Below are positions 34,014 to 42,494 of a stretch of 56,427 nt of DNA, one piece after another. The position numbers were made by a program, and so were the translations under genes. The notes below the pieces were generated by a model. The model saw nothing but the letters and a program-made list of their open reading frames with translations, ran no database searches and was not told the origin of the DNA. The stretch lies in contig CATJIF010000125.1 in the NCBI GenBank assembly GCA_949740445.1, positions 1 through 56,427 on the forward strand, in the 5' to 3' direction. The first letter of the stretch is position 1, and each line of letters begins with the position of its first letter. The DNA comes from an uncultured Peptostreptococcaceae bacterium. Lineage in GTDB: Bacteria > Bacillota > Clostridia > Peptostreptococcales > Anaerovoracaceae.

Positions 34014-34853
34014 ATGGAGAAGAGAAACGATCAGGGGTATAAAAAAGCGGACTTAGGTTTAGCAAATCTGCGCTGCCAACAGTGCGGCCACCAGGCGCTC
34101 ATCAATCAGTACCACTGCTTCGATATGGGGCTAAACCCACAGTGGAAAGAAGTCTTGATGAAAGGGGAGTTCTTTCATTGGGAGTGTCCGGAATGCGGGG
34201 CGAAAATGGAGCTGAGCTATCCGTGCCGTTATTTCGACCCGGAGCAGAGGCTGTCCATCGCCCTGGTTCCCGGCCTTGATGTCGGTGGGGGCCAAGAGAC
34301 AAAAGATCGCATTGCCTCGATGAATGAACGCTTGCAGGATTTGGGAACCCCTGGCTTTCTGCATCGGGCGGCAGGCACTTTTTTTGCTGTACAAGAGCTT
34401 GTGCGCCTGCGCGAGGAGGGGCTCGACGACAGGATCGTACAGCTTTTAAAGCCTCTGATTATCGGGGCGCTGCAGTCCGAGGGATTACAGGTTTGGAACG
34501 GCTTTTTCGTCGAGGTGGAAGACCCGGAATCTCCAGAAGCGCAACTGCGCATCAACGCGGGGAAGGCACAGCCGCCGCAGGGCGTAATTTACATATCGCT
34601 GGAGCAGAACCAGAACAGCATCGGGCAGGAACGGATTTACTGGTACGATATCCATCTGACCGACCGGCAGATTCTGCGCCGTGGAATCAATGAAACCGCA
34701 TATCACATCTGCCGCAACATGCTGCTTGCCGGTGGAACTGGCGACGGAGAGAGCGGAGAAACAGCGGCGGAAACTGCCTGGGACGATGGGCAGTTCCATC
34801 TGTACGATTTGAATTGGGCCATTGATATACACAACCAGAGAAACCACAGGTAG
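34014..34853 (+). CDS. CpXC domain protein
   Basis: A 279-residue protein with the N-terminal CpXC domain: two zinc-knuckle-like pairs, LRCQQCGHQ near residue 23 and WECPECGAK near residue 60, around a helical stretch (INQYHCFDMGLNPQWKEVL). The rest has no family I recognise and includes a mixed alpha/beta segment and a Gly/Glu-rich spacer before the final YDLNWAIDIHNQ. GGAGGG lies 8 nt before the ATG. It heads an apparent operon with the TPR gene, ptb and buk (gaps of 14 and 23 bp, then an overlap). Function unknown. Confidence 0.82.
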   Translation: MEKRNDQGYKKADLGLANLRCQQCGHQALINQYHCFDMGLNPQWKEVLMKGEFFHWECPECGAKMELSYPCRYFDPEQRLSIALVPGLDVGGGQETKDRIASMNERLQDLGTPGFLHRAAGTFFAVQELVRLREEGLDDRIVQLLKPLIIGALQSEGLQVWNGFFVEVEDPESPEAQLRINAGKAQPPQGVIYISLEQNQNSIGQERIYWYDIHLTDRQILRRGINETAYHICRNMLLAGGTGDGESGETAAETAWDDGQFHLYDLNWAIDIHNQRNHR

Positions 34854-34867
34854 GAGGGAAGAGAGGC

Positions 34868-36496
34868 ATGTTTGGACGGAATAAAAAGAAACAGGCGGCA
34901 GGGCAGCCGCTTTCTCAGGCAGAAGAGGCGAAGGCCGCGGGGCGGGCAGCGGAAGCTCTGGAAATCTGCGGTCGCACGATTTTACAGACGGGGGATTTAA
35001 ACCTGATGGATACGGTAGAGCACTGGCTGTCCGACCGCAGTTTTTTGGCGCAGGCCGGCGAAGCGGCGGTGTGCCGGTGGATTGCCTTTTTAACGCCGGT
35101 GCTGGACCGGGTAGAACAGCCCCGGCAGCAACGGCTTTGGGAGGCATGCCTGCAAGTGTTGCGTTCCCTGACCGATACAAAGCCGCGGCACGATACCACA
35201 GACCGCTACACGGCAGAATGCATCCTGCTTCGCCACATGCAGAAAAGCGAAGAGGCCCTGGAGGTAGCGCAGACTGGCCTCGAGAAGCACGCGAGCGCTT
35301 CCTGCGCCACTTTTGCGGGCTTGTGCTGCATTGATCTGGGAAAGATTGCGCAGGCGGAGAGCTATATCCGCCAGGGGGTTGCGCTCAATCCGGACAATCT
35401 GTCGGGCTGCAATGATATGGCCGATTACTTTTTCAATGAACGCTGCTACGAAAAGGCATTGGAATATTACAGCATGGTTGCAGAGACCGGCGATCCCTAC
35501 GACAGGCAGTGGGCGGTTCCCTCGCTAATATTCTGTCAGTATATGCAAAGCGAAGATCCGATGGATGTAGAGCGGCTAGTGCTGTATGCGGCGGCACAGG
35601 CAGAGAACGAAAGAGCGCAACGGCTGTGCGAACTCGTTAGATGGGAGCGCCGGATTCCCTATGTCGAGTATCTGCCCGATATTGCCGATGCCTGTGTAAA
35701 GATGATTCCGTCGTTTTGCGAAAAGGATGTTACCGAGGGTACGATGGGGCTTTCCTGCCAGGAGGCAGCAAGCGGCATCAACGCCGTGCGCCTTGCCATG
35801 AGCCAGTTTGGAAAACGGCAGGCAAACCTCCACATCGCGGTAACGCATATTCCCAACCCACCGCTGGATCAGGTGCTGATTCCGGAGGGCGCAAGGCTGT
35901 GGACCTATCGCATAGATAATGATGCGCAGGCGGCGAAGCAGCCGCCTGCACCAGAGCTTGCCCAGGCAATTCGGAACATTGCGCAGTCGCCGTTTCATCT
36001 GCAAAGCTGGTACGAGCAGGCGAAGGCAGTGGCAGCGGATATCGACGAACAGACGATAGAAGGGCTGTACGGCTGCATGGTGCATCCGCCCGCGCCGCAG
36101 GTGGAAATTCCGGCAGATCAGTGGGTGCTGCGGGTGCAGTTTGCCGCAGCCTGTGCGCTGGCGCAGGCAGGAAGGGCGCACTTGTCTGCGGAATCGCCGC
36201 AGATGAAGCACTACACGGAAGTGCTGCCCTCTCCACAGCTTGTGCGCATCTGCCTGGGGCAGCTGGATTGGCCGGTCATCCCAGCGCTGACGCTTCTCGT
36301 CTGGCAGGCGGAGCAGGGCATAGCCAAGGCCGATGCGGTTATGGAGGTAATGGGGCAGCTGTTGACACGGGTGCCCAGAAATGACTATTGCTTTTTTGAG
36401 CACGCGCTGGTCTGCGCGCTCAGCCGGATGCCGGAGCAGGACGAGGAATTCAAAGCATCGATGCGTTGCCGCCGCCGGGAAATCGAAAGTTACTGA
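34868..36496 (+). CDS. Tetratricopeptide-like protein
   Basis: A 542-residue cytoplasmic protein. Residues about 110-215 contain helix pairs typical of TPR repeats (for example AEAALEICGR-like helices, then LGKIAQAESYIRQGVALNPDN and CYEKALEYYSMVAETGDPYD). The C-terminal half is helical with no recognised domain. TPR scaffolds bind partner proteins, and the obvious candidate is the CpXC protein encoded 14 bp upstream. It is Cys-, Ala- and Gln-rich, with no signal peptide. GGAGGGAAGAGAGG precedes the ATG. Confidence 0.75.
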   Translation: MFGRNKKKQAAGQPLSQAEEAKAAGRAAEALEICGRTILQTGDLNLMDTVEHWLSDRSFLAQAGEAAVCRWIAFLTPVLDRVEQPRQQRLWEACLQVLRSLTDTKPRHDTTDRYTAECILLRHMQKSEEALEVAQTGLEKHASASCATFAGLCCIDLGKIAQAESYIRQGVALNPDNLSGCNDMADYFFNERCYEKALEYYSMVAETGDPYDRQWAVPSLIFCQYMQSEDPMDVERLVLYAAAQAENERAQRLCELVRWERRIPYVEYLPDIADACVKMIPSFCEKDVTEGTMGLSCQEAASGINAVRLAMSQFGKRQANLHIAVTHIPNPPLDQVLIPEGARLWTYRIDNDAQAAKQPPAPELAQAIRNIAQSPFHLQSWYEQAKAVAADIDEQTIEGLYGCMVHPPAPQVEIPADQWVLRVQFAAACALAQAGRAHLSAESPQMKHYTEVLPSPQLVRICLGQLDWPVIPALTLLVWQAEQGIAKADAVMEVMGQLLTRVPRNDYCFFEHALVCALSRMPEQDEEFKASMRCRRREIESY

Positions 36497-36519
36497 GGCG
36501 TTGGCAGAGGTGCGCGGAC

Positions 36520-37452
36520 ATGATAGAGAACTTTGAACAAATGAAGGCGCTGCTCCAAAGTGCACAGCAGCACCGCCCCGTGGTCTGCGTGGCGGCAGCA
36601 GCGGACAGGGCGATCATAGAAGCGGTAAAAGCGCTGCAAGAGCAGGACTTGGCGGAAGCGATTCTCACCGGAGATGAAAGCCGTATTCTGCGCCTGTGCC
36701 AAGAGGCGGGGGGGCGCAAAATACCGCCGATCATCGCCGCCGAAGGCGAGGAAGATGCCGCGCAAAAGGCGGCAGCGCTTACCGGAGCCGGAGGGGCGCA
36801 GGTTCTGATGAAGGGGCAGGTCAACAGCAGTGTATTTTTACGGGCAGTGCTGCGCGAAGAAAACGGCCTTCGCAGTGGCGGGCTTCTGTGCCATCTGGCA
36901 GTATTTCAACTGCCAGATGGAAAAAGATTGCAGTTTCATACCGACGGCGGTATGAATTTATTTCCGGACTTAGAAAAAAAGCGGCAGATTTTGGAGCTGT
37001 CGGTTGCGGCGCTTCACCGGCTGGGCATCGAATGTCCAAACGTTGCGGCGCTCAGCGCTAACGAAATTGTCAATCCGAAGGTTCCCTCTTCGGTGGATGC
37101 TGCCCAGTTGCAGGCACTGTGCCAGGAGGGCGCGATTTCCGGCTGCGTTGTAGAGGGGCCGGTGGCGATGGACGTAGCGCTGTCTTGCGAGGCGGCGGCG
37201 CACAAGGGCATACAAAGCCGCATCAGCGGGCGGACCGACCTGTTTTTAATGCCGAATATCGAAGCTGGGAATCTGGTGGGAAAAGCGCTGATGTACTGCG
37301 CAGGAGCCAAGATGGCAGGCGTGGTACTGGGCGCGGCCTGCCCGGTGGTAATGACATCGCGGGCAGACGGTGCAGAGGCAAAGCTGAATTCGCTTGTCTT
37401 AGCGTTGGCGCTGTGCGCAGACAGAAGGCAGGAGGAGGTGCATCGCCTTTGA
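36520..37452 (+). CDS. ptb: Phosphate butyryltransferase
   Basis: A 310-residue member of the phosphate acetyl/butyryl transferase family. It converts butyryl-CoA and phosphate to butyryl-phosphate for ATP-yielding butyrate formation. Family motifs include LTGDESRI near the N-terminus, QVLMKGQVNSSVFLRAVL, TDGGMNLFPDLEKK, VEGPVAMDVALS and DLFLMPNIEAGN. Start 36520 is chosen over an upstream in-frame ATG inside the TPR gene because GCAGAGGTG lies before it. It overlaps buk by 3 bp, so the two are coupled. The butyryl preference is inferred from the buk partner. Confidence 0.93.
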   Translation: MIENFEQMKALLQSAQQHRPVVCVAAAADRAIIEAVKALQEQDLAEAILTGDESRILRLCQEAGGRKIPPIIAAEGEEDAAQKAAALTGAGGAQVLMKGQVNSSVFLRAVLREENGLRSGGLLCHLAVFQLPDGKRLQFHTDGGMNLFPDLEKKRQILELSVAALHRLGIECPNVAALSANEIVNPKVPSSVDAAQLQALCQEGAISGCVVEGPVAMDVALSCEAAAHKGIQSRISGRTDLFLMPNIEAGNLVGKALMYCAGAKMAGVVLGAACPVVMTSRADGAEAKLNSLVLALALCADRRQEEVHRL

Positions 37453-38540
37453 AAGCGACAGAAACTTCAGCATACCGCATTTTGGTAATTAACCCTGGTT
37501 CGACGTCGACAAAGGTGGCGGTGTACGATAACGAAACGCCGCTGTTTTCCGAAAACGCGGTACATTCGCAGCAGGCGCTCGATACCTGCGGCAGCGACTT
37601 GACGGCGCAGCTTCCCCTGCGGATGCAGGTGATGAACCGCATGCTGAAAGAATATGCGGTCGATCCGGCCACGATTTCGGCCGTGGTCGGGCGGGGCGGC
37701 ATGATTCCGGGCTTAAAAACCGGAGGCTATTACGCGGACAACCAGCTGTGCCGCACGGTAATGCAGGGGGCGCTGATTCCCCACGCATCGAATCTGGGAG
37801 CGCTGATGGCGAAAGAAGCCGCGGAGCCTCTGGGCATTCCGGCCTTTATCTACGATGCTGTATCGGCGGCGGACCTGCCAGAAATCGCTACGGTTACAGG
37901 CATTCCGGAAATCCGCAGGCAAAGCTACTGCCACGTGCTTAACAGCAGAGCCATGGCCCGCGAATACGCCCGGCAGCAGGGCAGGCGCTACGAGGAGCTG
38001 CGGCTGTTGGTAGCGCACCTGGGCGGTGGCATTTCCGTCAGCGCTCACGCCGGTGGGCAGATCATCGACGTGATTACCGACGATGGTGGACCGTTTTCGC
38101 CGGAGCGGGCGGGAAGCGTGCCGCTTCTCTACATTATAGATATGTGCTTCAGCGGCGCATATACAAAGGAAGAAGTCGTGCGCAAGCAGCGCGGGCGCGG
38201 CGGCCTTGCGGCGCTTTTGGGCACCAGCGACTGCCGGGAAATCGAGCGGCGCATCCAGGATGGCGACGAGTATGCGCAGAAGATGTACCAGGCGCAGGCC
38301 TATCAGATCGCCAAGGGAATCGGCGAACTGACGCCTACGCTGTGCGGGCGCATCGATGCCGTCATCCTTACCGGCGGACTGGCCTGGTCGAAGAAGATGA
38401 CAGGGATGATAAGCGAATACGTAAAAGCCATCGCGCCAGTAGTGGTAATGCCTGGCGAAAAGGAAATGGAAGCCTTGGCATTGGGCGCGCTTCGCCTTTT
38501 GCGAGGGCAGGAAGAGGCGCGGCGTTATGAGGTGTGCTGA
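37449..38540 (+). CDS. buk: Butyrate kinase
   Basis: A 363-residue ASKHA-fold kinase that makes butyrate and ATP from butyryl-phosphate. Motifs: ILVINPGSTSTKVAVYDN, VGRGGMIPGLKTGGYY, AHLGGGISVSAHAGGQIID and DAVILTGGLAWSKKM. The TTG start at 37449 overlaps the ptb stop and has AGGAGGTG 9 nt upstream. After the stop, GCAGGTG (38542-38548) and CACCTGC (38567-38573) form a stem without a T-run. Branched-chain acyl-phosphates are possible alternative substrates. Confidence 0.95.
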   Translation: MKATETSAYRILVINPGSTSTKVAVYDNETPLFSENAVHSQQALDTCGSDLTAQLPLRMQVMNRMLKEYAVDPATISAVVGRGGMIPGLKTGGYYADNQLCRTVMQGALIPHASNLGALMAKEAAEPLGIPAFIYDAVSAADLPEIATVTGIPEIRRQSYCHVLNSRAMAREYARQQGRRYEELRLLVAHLGGGISVSAHAGGQIIDVITDDGGPFSPERAGSVPLLYIIDMCFSGAYTKEEVVRKQRGRGGLAALLGTSDCREIERRIQDGDEYAQKMYQAQAYQIAKGIGELTPTLCGRIDAVILTGGLAWSKKMTGMISEYVKAIAPVVVMPGEKEMEALALGALRLLRGQEEARRYEVC

Positions 38541-38723
38541 GGCAGGTGCAGACCGGTGGGAAGCAACACCTGCAGCCTTGAAAACTGACGGATTTTGCAC
38601 GTTTGCAAGCGGAAATAATCGAAGGAAAACAGCCTACACAGCAGATAGGTGAAAGCTGTTATGACGGGAAAGAAGAAGGGAAAAAGGAAATCCGTGAAAT
38701 ATCAGTGAAGATATAAAATGTCG

Positions 38724-38738
38724 ATAACTTAAAGTTAT
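38724..38738. promoter_or_regulatory. Candidate LysR-type box upstream of the YfcC-family gene
   Basis: ATAACTTAAAGTTAT is a perfect dyad with the T-N11-A core of LysR-type sites. Its centre lies at about -64 relative to the start predicted from the promoter at 38760-38788, which is where LysR activators bind. A matching box (11 of 15 positions) lies at 41321-41335 before the lysR gene. Confidence 0.6.
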
Positions 38739-38759
38739 GATTGAATATATATTTGGTAT

Positions 38760-38788
38760 TTTACATCGTAGAAAATTTAACATATACT
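38760..38788 (+). promoter_or_regulatory. Promoter of the YfcC-family carrier gene
   Basis: TTTACA (38760-38765), a 17-bp spacer and TATACT (38783-38788); each hexamer has one mismatch to consensus. The predicted start is near 38795, about 103 nt before the ATG. Confidence 0.6.
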
Positions 38789-38897
38789 TAGTATACCAGA
38801 AATTTTAATTTTATAGTTGTTCGGCTGATACAAACACCAATGCTTTTATCTTTTTTCGGTTATGTGGAGGCTGGACAAGAAAGGAAAGGTATCACTA

Positions 38898-40301
38898 ATG
38901 GAAAAGCAAAAGAAGAAGTTTGTCATGCCGCATACCTACGTGATATTGATTGCAGTCATCATCCTTATGGCGATCTGCACCTATATCATTCCGGCTGGCG
39001 AATACGCCCGTGTCGAAGATCCCAACACAGGCAGAATGGTCGTAGATCCCGACTCCTTTGCTTCTGTAGACGCAAACCCGACGAAGCCCTTCGATCTGGT
39101 AAAATCCATCCCCCAGGGTATGGACGCTGCCTGCAGCATCGTGTTCTTTATCTTCATCGTCGGTGGTTCGTTTAACATCATCATGTCCACCGGCGCTATC
39201 GAGCGAGGCATCGGAAAGGTAGCCATCGCATCGCGCGGTAAAGAAAAACTGCTGATTCCGCTGGTTGTGTTCATCTTCTCTATCGGCGGCGCCACCTTCG
39301 GTATGAGTGAAGAAGCCATTGCCTTCATTCCCATCGGTGTTGCCCTGGCCCGTGCGGTAGGCTACGATGCCATGGTAGGCTGCGCTATCGTATCTCTGGG
39401 TGCTGCAGTCGGATTTAACTCCGCCTGGATGAATCCCTTCACCGTAGGTGTTGCCCAGGGGATTGCCGAGCTGCCGACCTTCTCCGGTATCGAGCTTCGT
39501 CTGGTTATCTGGGCCGTTTCGCTGGTAGTTACTTCCCTGTACATCATGCGCTATGCCAGTAAGATCAAGAAAAACCCCGAGCTGTCCATCGTTGCTGATA
39601 TCGAACTCCAGGAAAAGGATAACAAGATCGACCTGGATAATCTGGGCAAAATGAGCGCAAAGGACTCTCTGGTTCTGCTGGCCTTCGTTATCGGCATGCT
39701 CATCCTGGTCTATGGCGTATTTACATACGGCTGGTACTTTACTGAAATCTGTGCGCTGTTCATTACCATGGGCGTTGTTTGCGGACTGATTGCAGGCCGC
39801 GGCCCCAGCACCATGGCTGGTGACTTCATCGCAGGTGCCAAGGACATCGTATTCGGTGCTCTGGTTGTAGGTATTGCGAGAGCCGTTCTGGTTGTTATGG
39901 AAAACGGCCTGATCATCGACTCCGTCGTACACGGTCTTGCCAGCGTCGTTTCGCTGCTGCCCAAGAGCATCGCAGCCATCGGCATGATGATCGTTCAGGT
40001 TCTCATCAACTTCTTCATTCCGTCCGGTTCCGGCCAGGCTGCGGTTACCATGCCAATCATGGCTCCGCTGGCTGACATTCTGGGCATGACCCGCCAGACG
40101 GCTGTACTGGCCTTCCAGTTTGGCGATGGATTTACCAACTCCATTATCCCGACGTCCGCAACGCTGATGGCCAACCTGTCCATCGCGAAGATCAGCTACG
40201 ACAGATGGGTAAAATTCGTAGCTCCGCTGATCGGTATCTGGGTTGTCATGGGTATGGCATTTATGGTAATTGCTACCGTAATCAACTACGGACCGTTCTA
40301 A
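38898..40301 (+). CDS. YfcC-family anaerobic carrier
   Basis: A 467-residue polytopic membrane protein with about 12-13 membrane helices, of the YfcC/C4-dicarboxylate anaerobic carrier-like family. The start MEKQKKKFVMPHTYVILI with GGAAAGG 8 nt upstream is preferred to the in-frame ATG at 38862. Typical motifs are IPAGEYAR after helix 1, FSIGGATFGMSEEAIAFIP and the C-terminal IPSGSGQAAVTMPIMAPLAD. Members have been linked to carboxylate, amino-acid and short peptide transport; the substrate cannot be read from sequence. The LysR-type box upstream and the nearby lysR and M20 peptidase genes suggest a linked catabolic role. Confidence 0.9.
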   Translation: MEKQKKKFVMPHTYVILIAVIILMAICTYIIPAGEYARVEDPNTGRMVVDPDSFASVDANPTKPFDLVKSIPQGMDAACSIVFFIFIVGGSFNIIMSTGAIERGIGKVAIASRGKEKLLIPLVVFIFSIGGATFGMSEEAIAFIPIGVALARAVGYDAMVGCAIVSLGAAVGFNSAWMNPFTVGVAQGIAELPTFSGIELRLVIWAVSLVVTSLYIMRYASKIKKNPELSIVADIELQEKDNKIDLDNLGKMSAKDSLVLLAFVIGMLILVYGVFTYGWYFTEICALFITMGVVCGLIAGRGPSTMAGDFIAGAKDIVFGALVVGIARAVLVVMENGLIIDSVVHGLASVVSLLPKSIAAIGMMIVQVLINFFIPSGSGQAAVTMPIMAPLADILGMTRQTAVLAFQFGDGFTNSIIPTSATLMANLSIAKISYDRWVKFVAPLIGIWVVMGMAFMVIATVINYGPF

Positions 40302-40367
40302 TAGCTGCGGACCGTTTTGAAATCTGCATAAGTCCAGGCACTTTGCTTGCGATTTATAAATACTAAG

Positions 40368-41261
40368 TTATGGGCACTCAAAGGCGGCCGGACTGAGGAC
40401 GGCCGCCGGATGGGCGCCCACATACGAGTATAGCTGGCGAGCGCCTTCAAACAGGTGCTTGCCTTTCTTTTTAAGGATCGCAATGGATAAAAAGACAGGC
40501 GGCTCCAACGGAATGCTGATAATCTGTGGATCGTTGCCAAAGGATTCCGGAATGTGCAGCGTGGAGGCAAGGCCGCTATAAATGTAACGGCGCAGCGTAG
40601 TCAACTGGTTGGTGCGCAGCATGCAGTTAGAGGTAAGGCTGTATTTTTCAGCCAGGTTACCGGGAAAGCAGTCTGGAAGAAACAGGATCATAGGCTGGTT
40701 TTGCAGGGCGAGCTGCGAAATGGCAGGCTGCGAAGACAGTGGATGCCCGGGACTTGTACAAAATTGGAGACTGGTGCGCTTTAAGATGTGGCTCTCGACG
40801 GTGGGATAGGGCGTATCGTCCAGCAGGGCGATAGCCAAGTCCAGATCATTGTGTTCGATGCCTTGCAGAGATTCGGCGCAGTCCACATCGTGGATTTCCA
40901 GATTGACGCCGAAGTGTTCTCTGGCAATGACGAACAGCTGCGGCAGCATCAGAAGGCTCAGCACTGGCGAAATGCCGATGCGCACCTTGGTTTTGCGGCG
41001 CTGTCCCATATCCTGCATTTCGTTCATCAGCGATTCCAGATCGGACAGGATAGCGATGGATTTGCGCAGAAAGATTTCGCCCTCGGCAGTGGGGGCAACC
41101 GTTTTATTGGAGCGGGATAAGAGAATAACGCCCAGCTCGTTTTCCAGCTCGCGCATCGCTTTTGTCACCGCAGGCTGTGAAATGTGCAGCTCTTTGGCAG
41201 CCCGGGTGATGCTGGAGTAACGGCAGACAGTCTTATAATAGTAGAGTTGATTTAAATTCAC
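40368..41261 (-). CDS. LysR-family transcriptional regulator
   Basis: A 297-residue LysR regulator: winged helix-turn-helix at residues 1-60 (SSITRAAKELHISQPAVTKAMRELE) and a ligand-binding domain. GTG 41261 is chosen because AAAGGAG lies 5 nt upstream; the GTG at 41291 is further from any binding site. It is convergent with yfcC and divergent from the M20 peptidase. Its promoter overlaps a candidate box (41321-41335), so it probably represses itself. Confidence 0.9.
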   Translation of the reverse strand: MNLNQLYYYKTVCRYSSITRAAKELHISQPAVTKAMRELENELGVILLSRSNKTVAPTAEGEIFLRKSIAILSDLESLMNEMQDMGQRRKTKVRIGISPVLSLLMLPQLFVIAREHFGVNLEIHDVDCAESLQGIEHNDLDLAIALLDDTPYPTVESHILKRTSLQFCTSPGHPLSSQPAISQLALQNQPMILFLPDCFPGNLAEKYSLTSNCMLRTNQLTTLRRYIYSGLASTLHIPESFGNDPQIISIPLEPPVFLSIAILKKKGKHLFEGARQLYSYVGAHPAAVLSPAAFECP

Positions 41262-41320
41262 AGGAGCTCCTTTCCGCCGTTCGGTTGACACAGGTATGTC
41301 GAAAGAAAAAAATACGAATC

Positions 41321-41335
41321 ATAACTGTAGATTAT
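41321..41335. promoter_or_regulatory. Candidate LysR-type box at the lysR start site
   Basis: ATAACTGTAGATTAT matches the yfcC box ATAACTTAAAGTTAT at 11 of 15 positions and keeps the T-N11-A core. It overlaps the end of the lysR -10 box and the predicted start (near 41327), the position expected for autorepression. Confidence 0.55.
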
Positions 41336-41362
41336 CATATCATAAAAATAAGTTGTTTACAA
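41334..41362 (-). promoter_or_regulatory. Promoter of the LysR gene
   Basis: On the minus strand TTGTAA (41362-41357), a 17-bp spacer and TATGAT (41339-41334). The leader to GTG 41261 is about 66 nt. Confidence 0.6.
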
Positions 41363-41387
41363 GGAAAGAGAAAAGGAGAAGAGAGGT

Positions 41388-42494
41388 ATGTGGAACGTAG
41401 AACAGTTTCGAAGCGATCTAAAGACCATCGTCGATATCGACAGCGGAAGCAGCGATATTGATGGCGTTCGCCGGGTAGGAGATTTCTTCGAAGAAAAGTG
41501 CAGAGCCTTGGGACTGTTTACAAAGAGATATGCCGACGGAACGCAGCTGGAAGCGGGTACTCACGAAGAAGGCGAGATCGACATTTTGATGGTAGGCCAC
41601 ATGGATACGGTCTTTCCGCAGGGGACGGTGGCGCAGCGCCCGTATACGGAGCGCGATGGCATGGCCTACGGTCCAGGTGTAGCCGACATGAAGGCAGGAC
41701 TTGTGGCAGCGCTCCATCTGACCGAACGCTTAAAGCAGGAGCATCCGGAACTCTCCATACGCCTGGCCTTTACCGGCGATGAAGAAGTGGGCTCGCTGAA
41801 ATCCCGCGACTGGCTGTTGCAGTTGGGCAAGCAGACGCGCTATGCCTTCGTATTCGAGCCGGGCCGTCCCGGCGGGGCGATGGTGAAAAAGCGCAAGGGA
41901 AATATCGACCTGATTTTAAAGTTCCACGGGGTGGCAGCCCATGCGGGAAATGCGCCCGAGAAGGGTTTTAGCGCTGTAACGGAGATGGCCCACTGGATTT
42001 TAGAACTGAACAAATTGCAGGACCTTCGCGTGGGGACATCGGTCAACGCTGGCGTAGTTTCCGGCGGCACAGCCTCAAATGTCATTCCCGATTATGCGGA
42101 ATGCATGGTGGATCTGCGGTTTGAGGCTATGGAAGAAATGGAAAAGATACAAAAGCGCGTGGCAGAGCTTGCAGCAAAGCCCTTTGTGCAAAACGTAACC
42201 GTCGATGTGGAATACCAGGGTATTTTTGCCCCTATGAACCCTTCGGAAGCCACCGAGCGGTTGATTTCCCTCACCAACGAAAAGGCGGCGCAGCTGCAGC
42301 TGCCTGTGGAATGGGTAGCGGCAGGCGGCGTTTCCGATGCTAACCACCTGGCGGGCCTTGGCGTTCCCACGCTGTGCGGATGCGGACCGGTGGGCAGTGA
42401 TATGCACAGCGACAAGGAATGGCTGGAACTTGCTTCGATTGAAAAGCGCCTGGATCTTCTATACGCTCTGATGTCGGAGCTGAAAGGAGCGTAA
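41388..42494 (+). CDS. M20-family zinc carboxypeptidase (CPG2-like)
   Basis: A 368-residue M20 metallopeptidase of the glutamate carboxypeptidase type. The metal-binding and catalytic motifs are VGHMDTVFPQG, YGPGVADMKAG, the catalytic Glu in GDEEVGS, VFEPGRPGG, and the final SDMHSDKEW. The dimerisation domain includes AAHAGNAPEKG. Such enzymes remove C-terminal or conjugated amino acids from small substrates. GGAGAAGAGAGG precedes the ATG. The VOC gene begins at the base after its stop codon, so the two form an operon, divergent from lysR. Confidence 0.92.
   Translation: MWNVEQFRSDLKTIVDIDSGSSDIDGVRRVGDFFEEKCRALGLFTKRYADGTQLEAGTHEEGEIDILMVGHMDTVFPQGTVAQRPYTERDGMAYGPGVADMKAGLVAALHLTERLKQEHPELSIRLAFTGDEEVGSLKSRDWLLQLGKQTRYAFVFEPGRPGGAMVKKRKGNIDLILKFHGVAAHAGNAPEKGFSAVTEMAHWILELNKLQDLRVGTSVNAGVVSGGTASNVIPDYAECMVDLRFEAMEEMEKIQKRVAELAAKPFVQNVTVDVEYQGIFAPMNPSEATERLISLTNEKAAQLQLPVEWVAAGGVSDANHLAGLGVPTLCGCGPVGSDMHSDKEWLELASIEKRLDLLYALMSELKGA

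Larger units (their letters stand above)
38541..38897. other. 357-bp interval before yfcC: hairpin, LysR-type box and promoter
   Basis: It contains a 7-bp stem after buk (38542-38573), the candidate LysR-type box at 38724-38738, a promoter at 38760-38788 and a roughly 100-nt leader. TATAC-TTA-GTATA (38783-38795) overlaps the -10 and start site. No coding sequence is visible. Confidence 0.65.

Noticed and set aside
33848-34042. Short frame before the CpXC gene as an AgrD-like signal peptide
   Set aside because: It is 64 codons without a ribosome binding site, overlaps the CpXC start and lacks the Cys/aromatic pattern expected of AgrD; no agrB is nearby.
38895-39932. 345-codon minus-strand frame opposite the carrier gene
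   Set aside because: Asp/Gly/Asn/His-rich shadow of a membrane protein; the plus strand shows a normal YfcC-type carrier.
40383-40407. Perfect GC-rich inverted repeat GGCGGCCG...CGGCCGCC as a terminator for the carrier gene
   Set aside because: It lies inside the lysR coding region and has no T-run on either strand, so it is more likely a coding coincidence.
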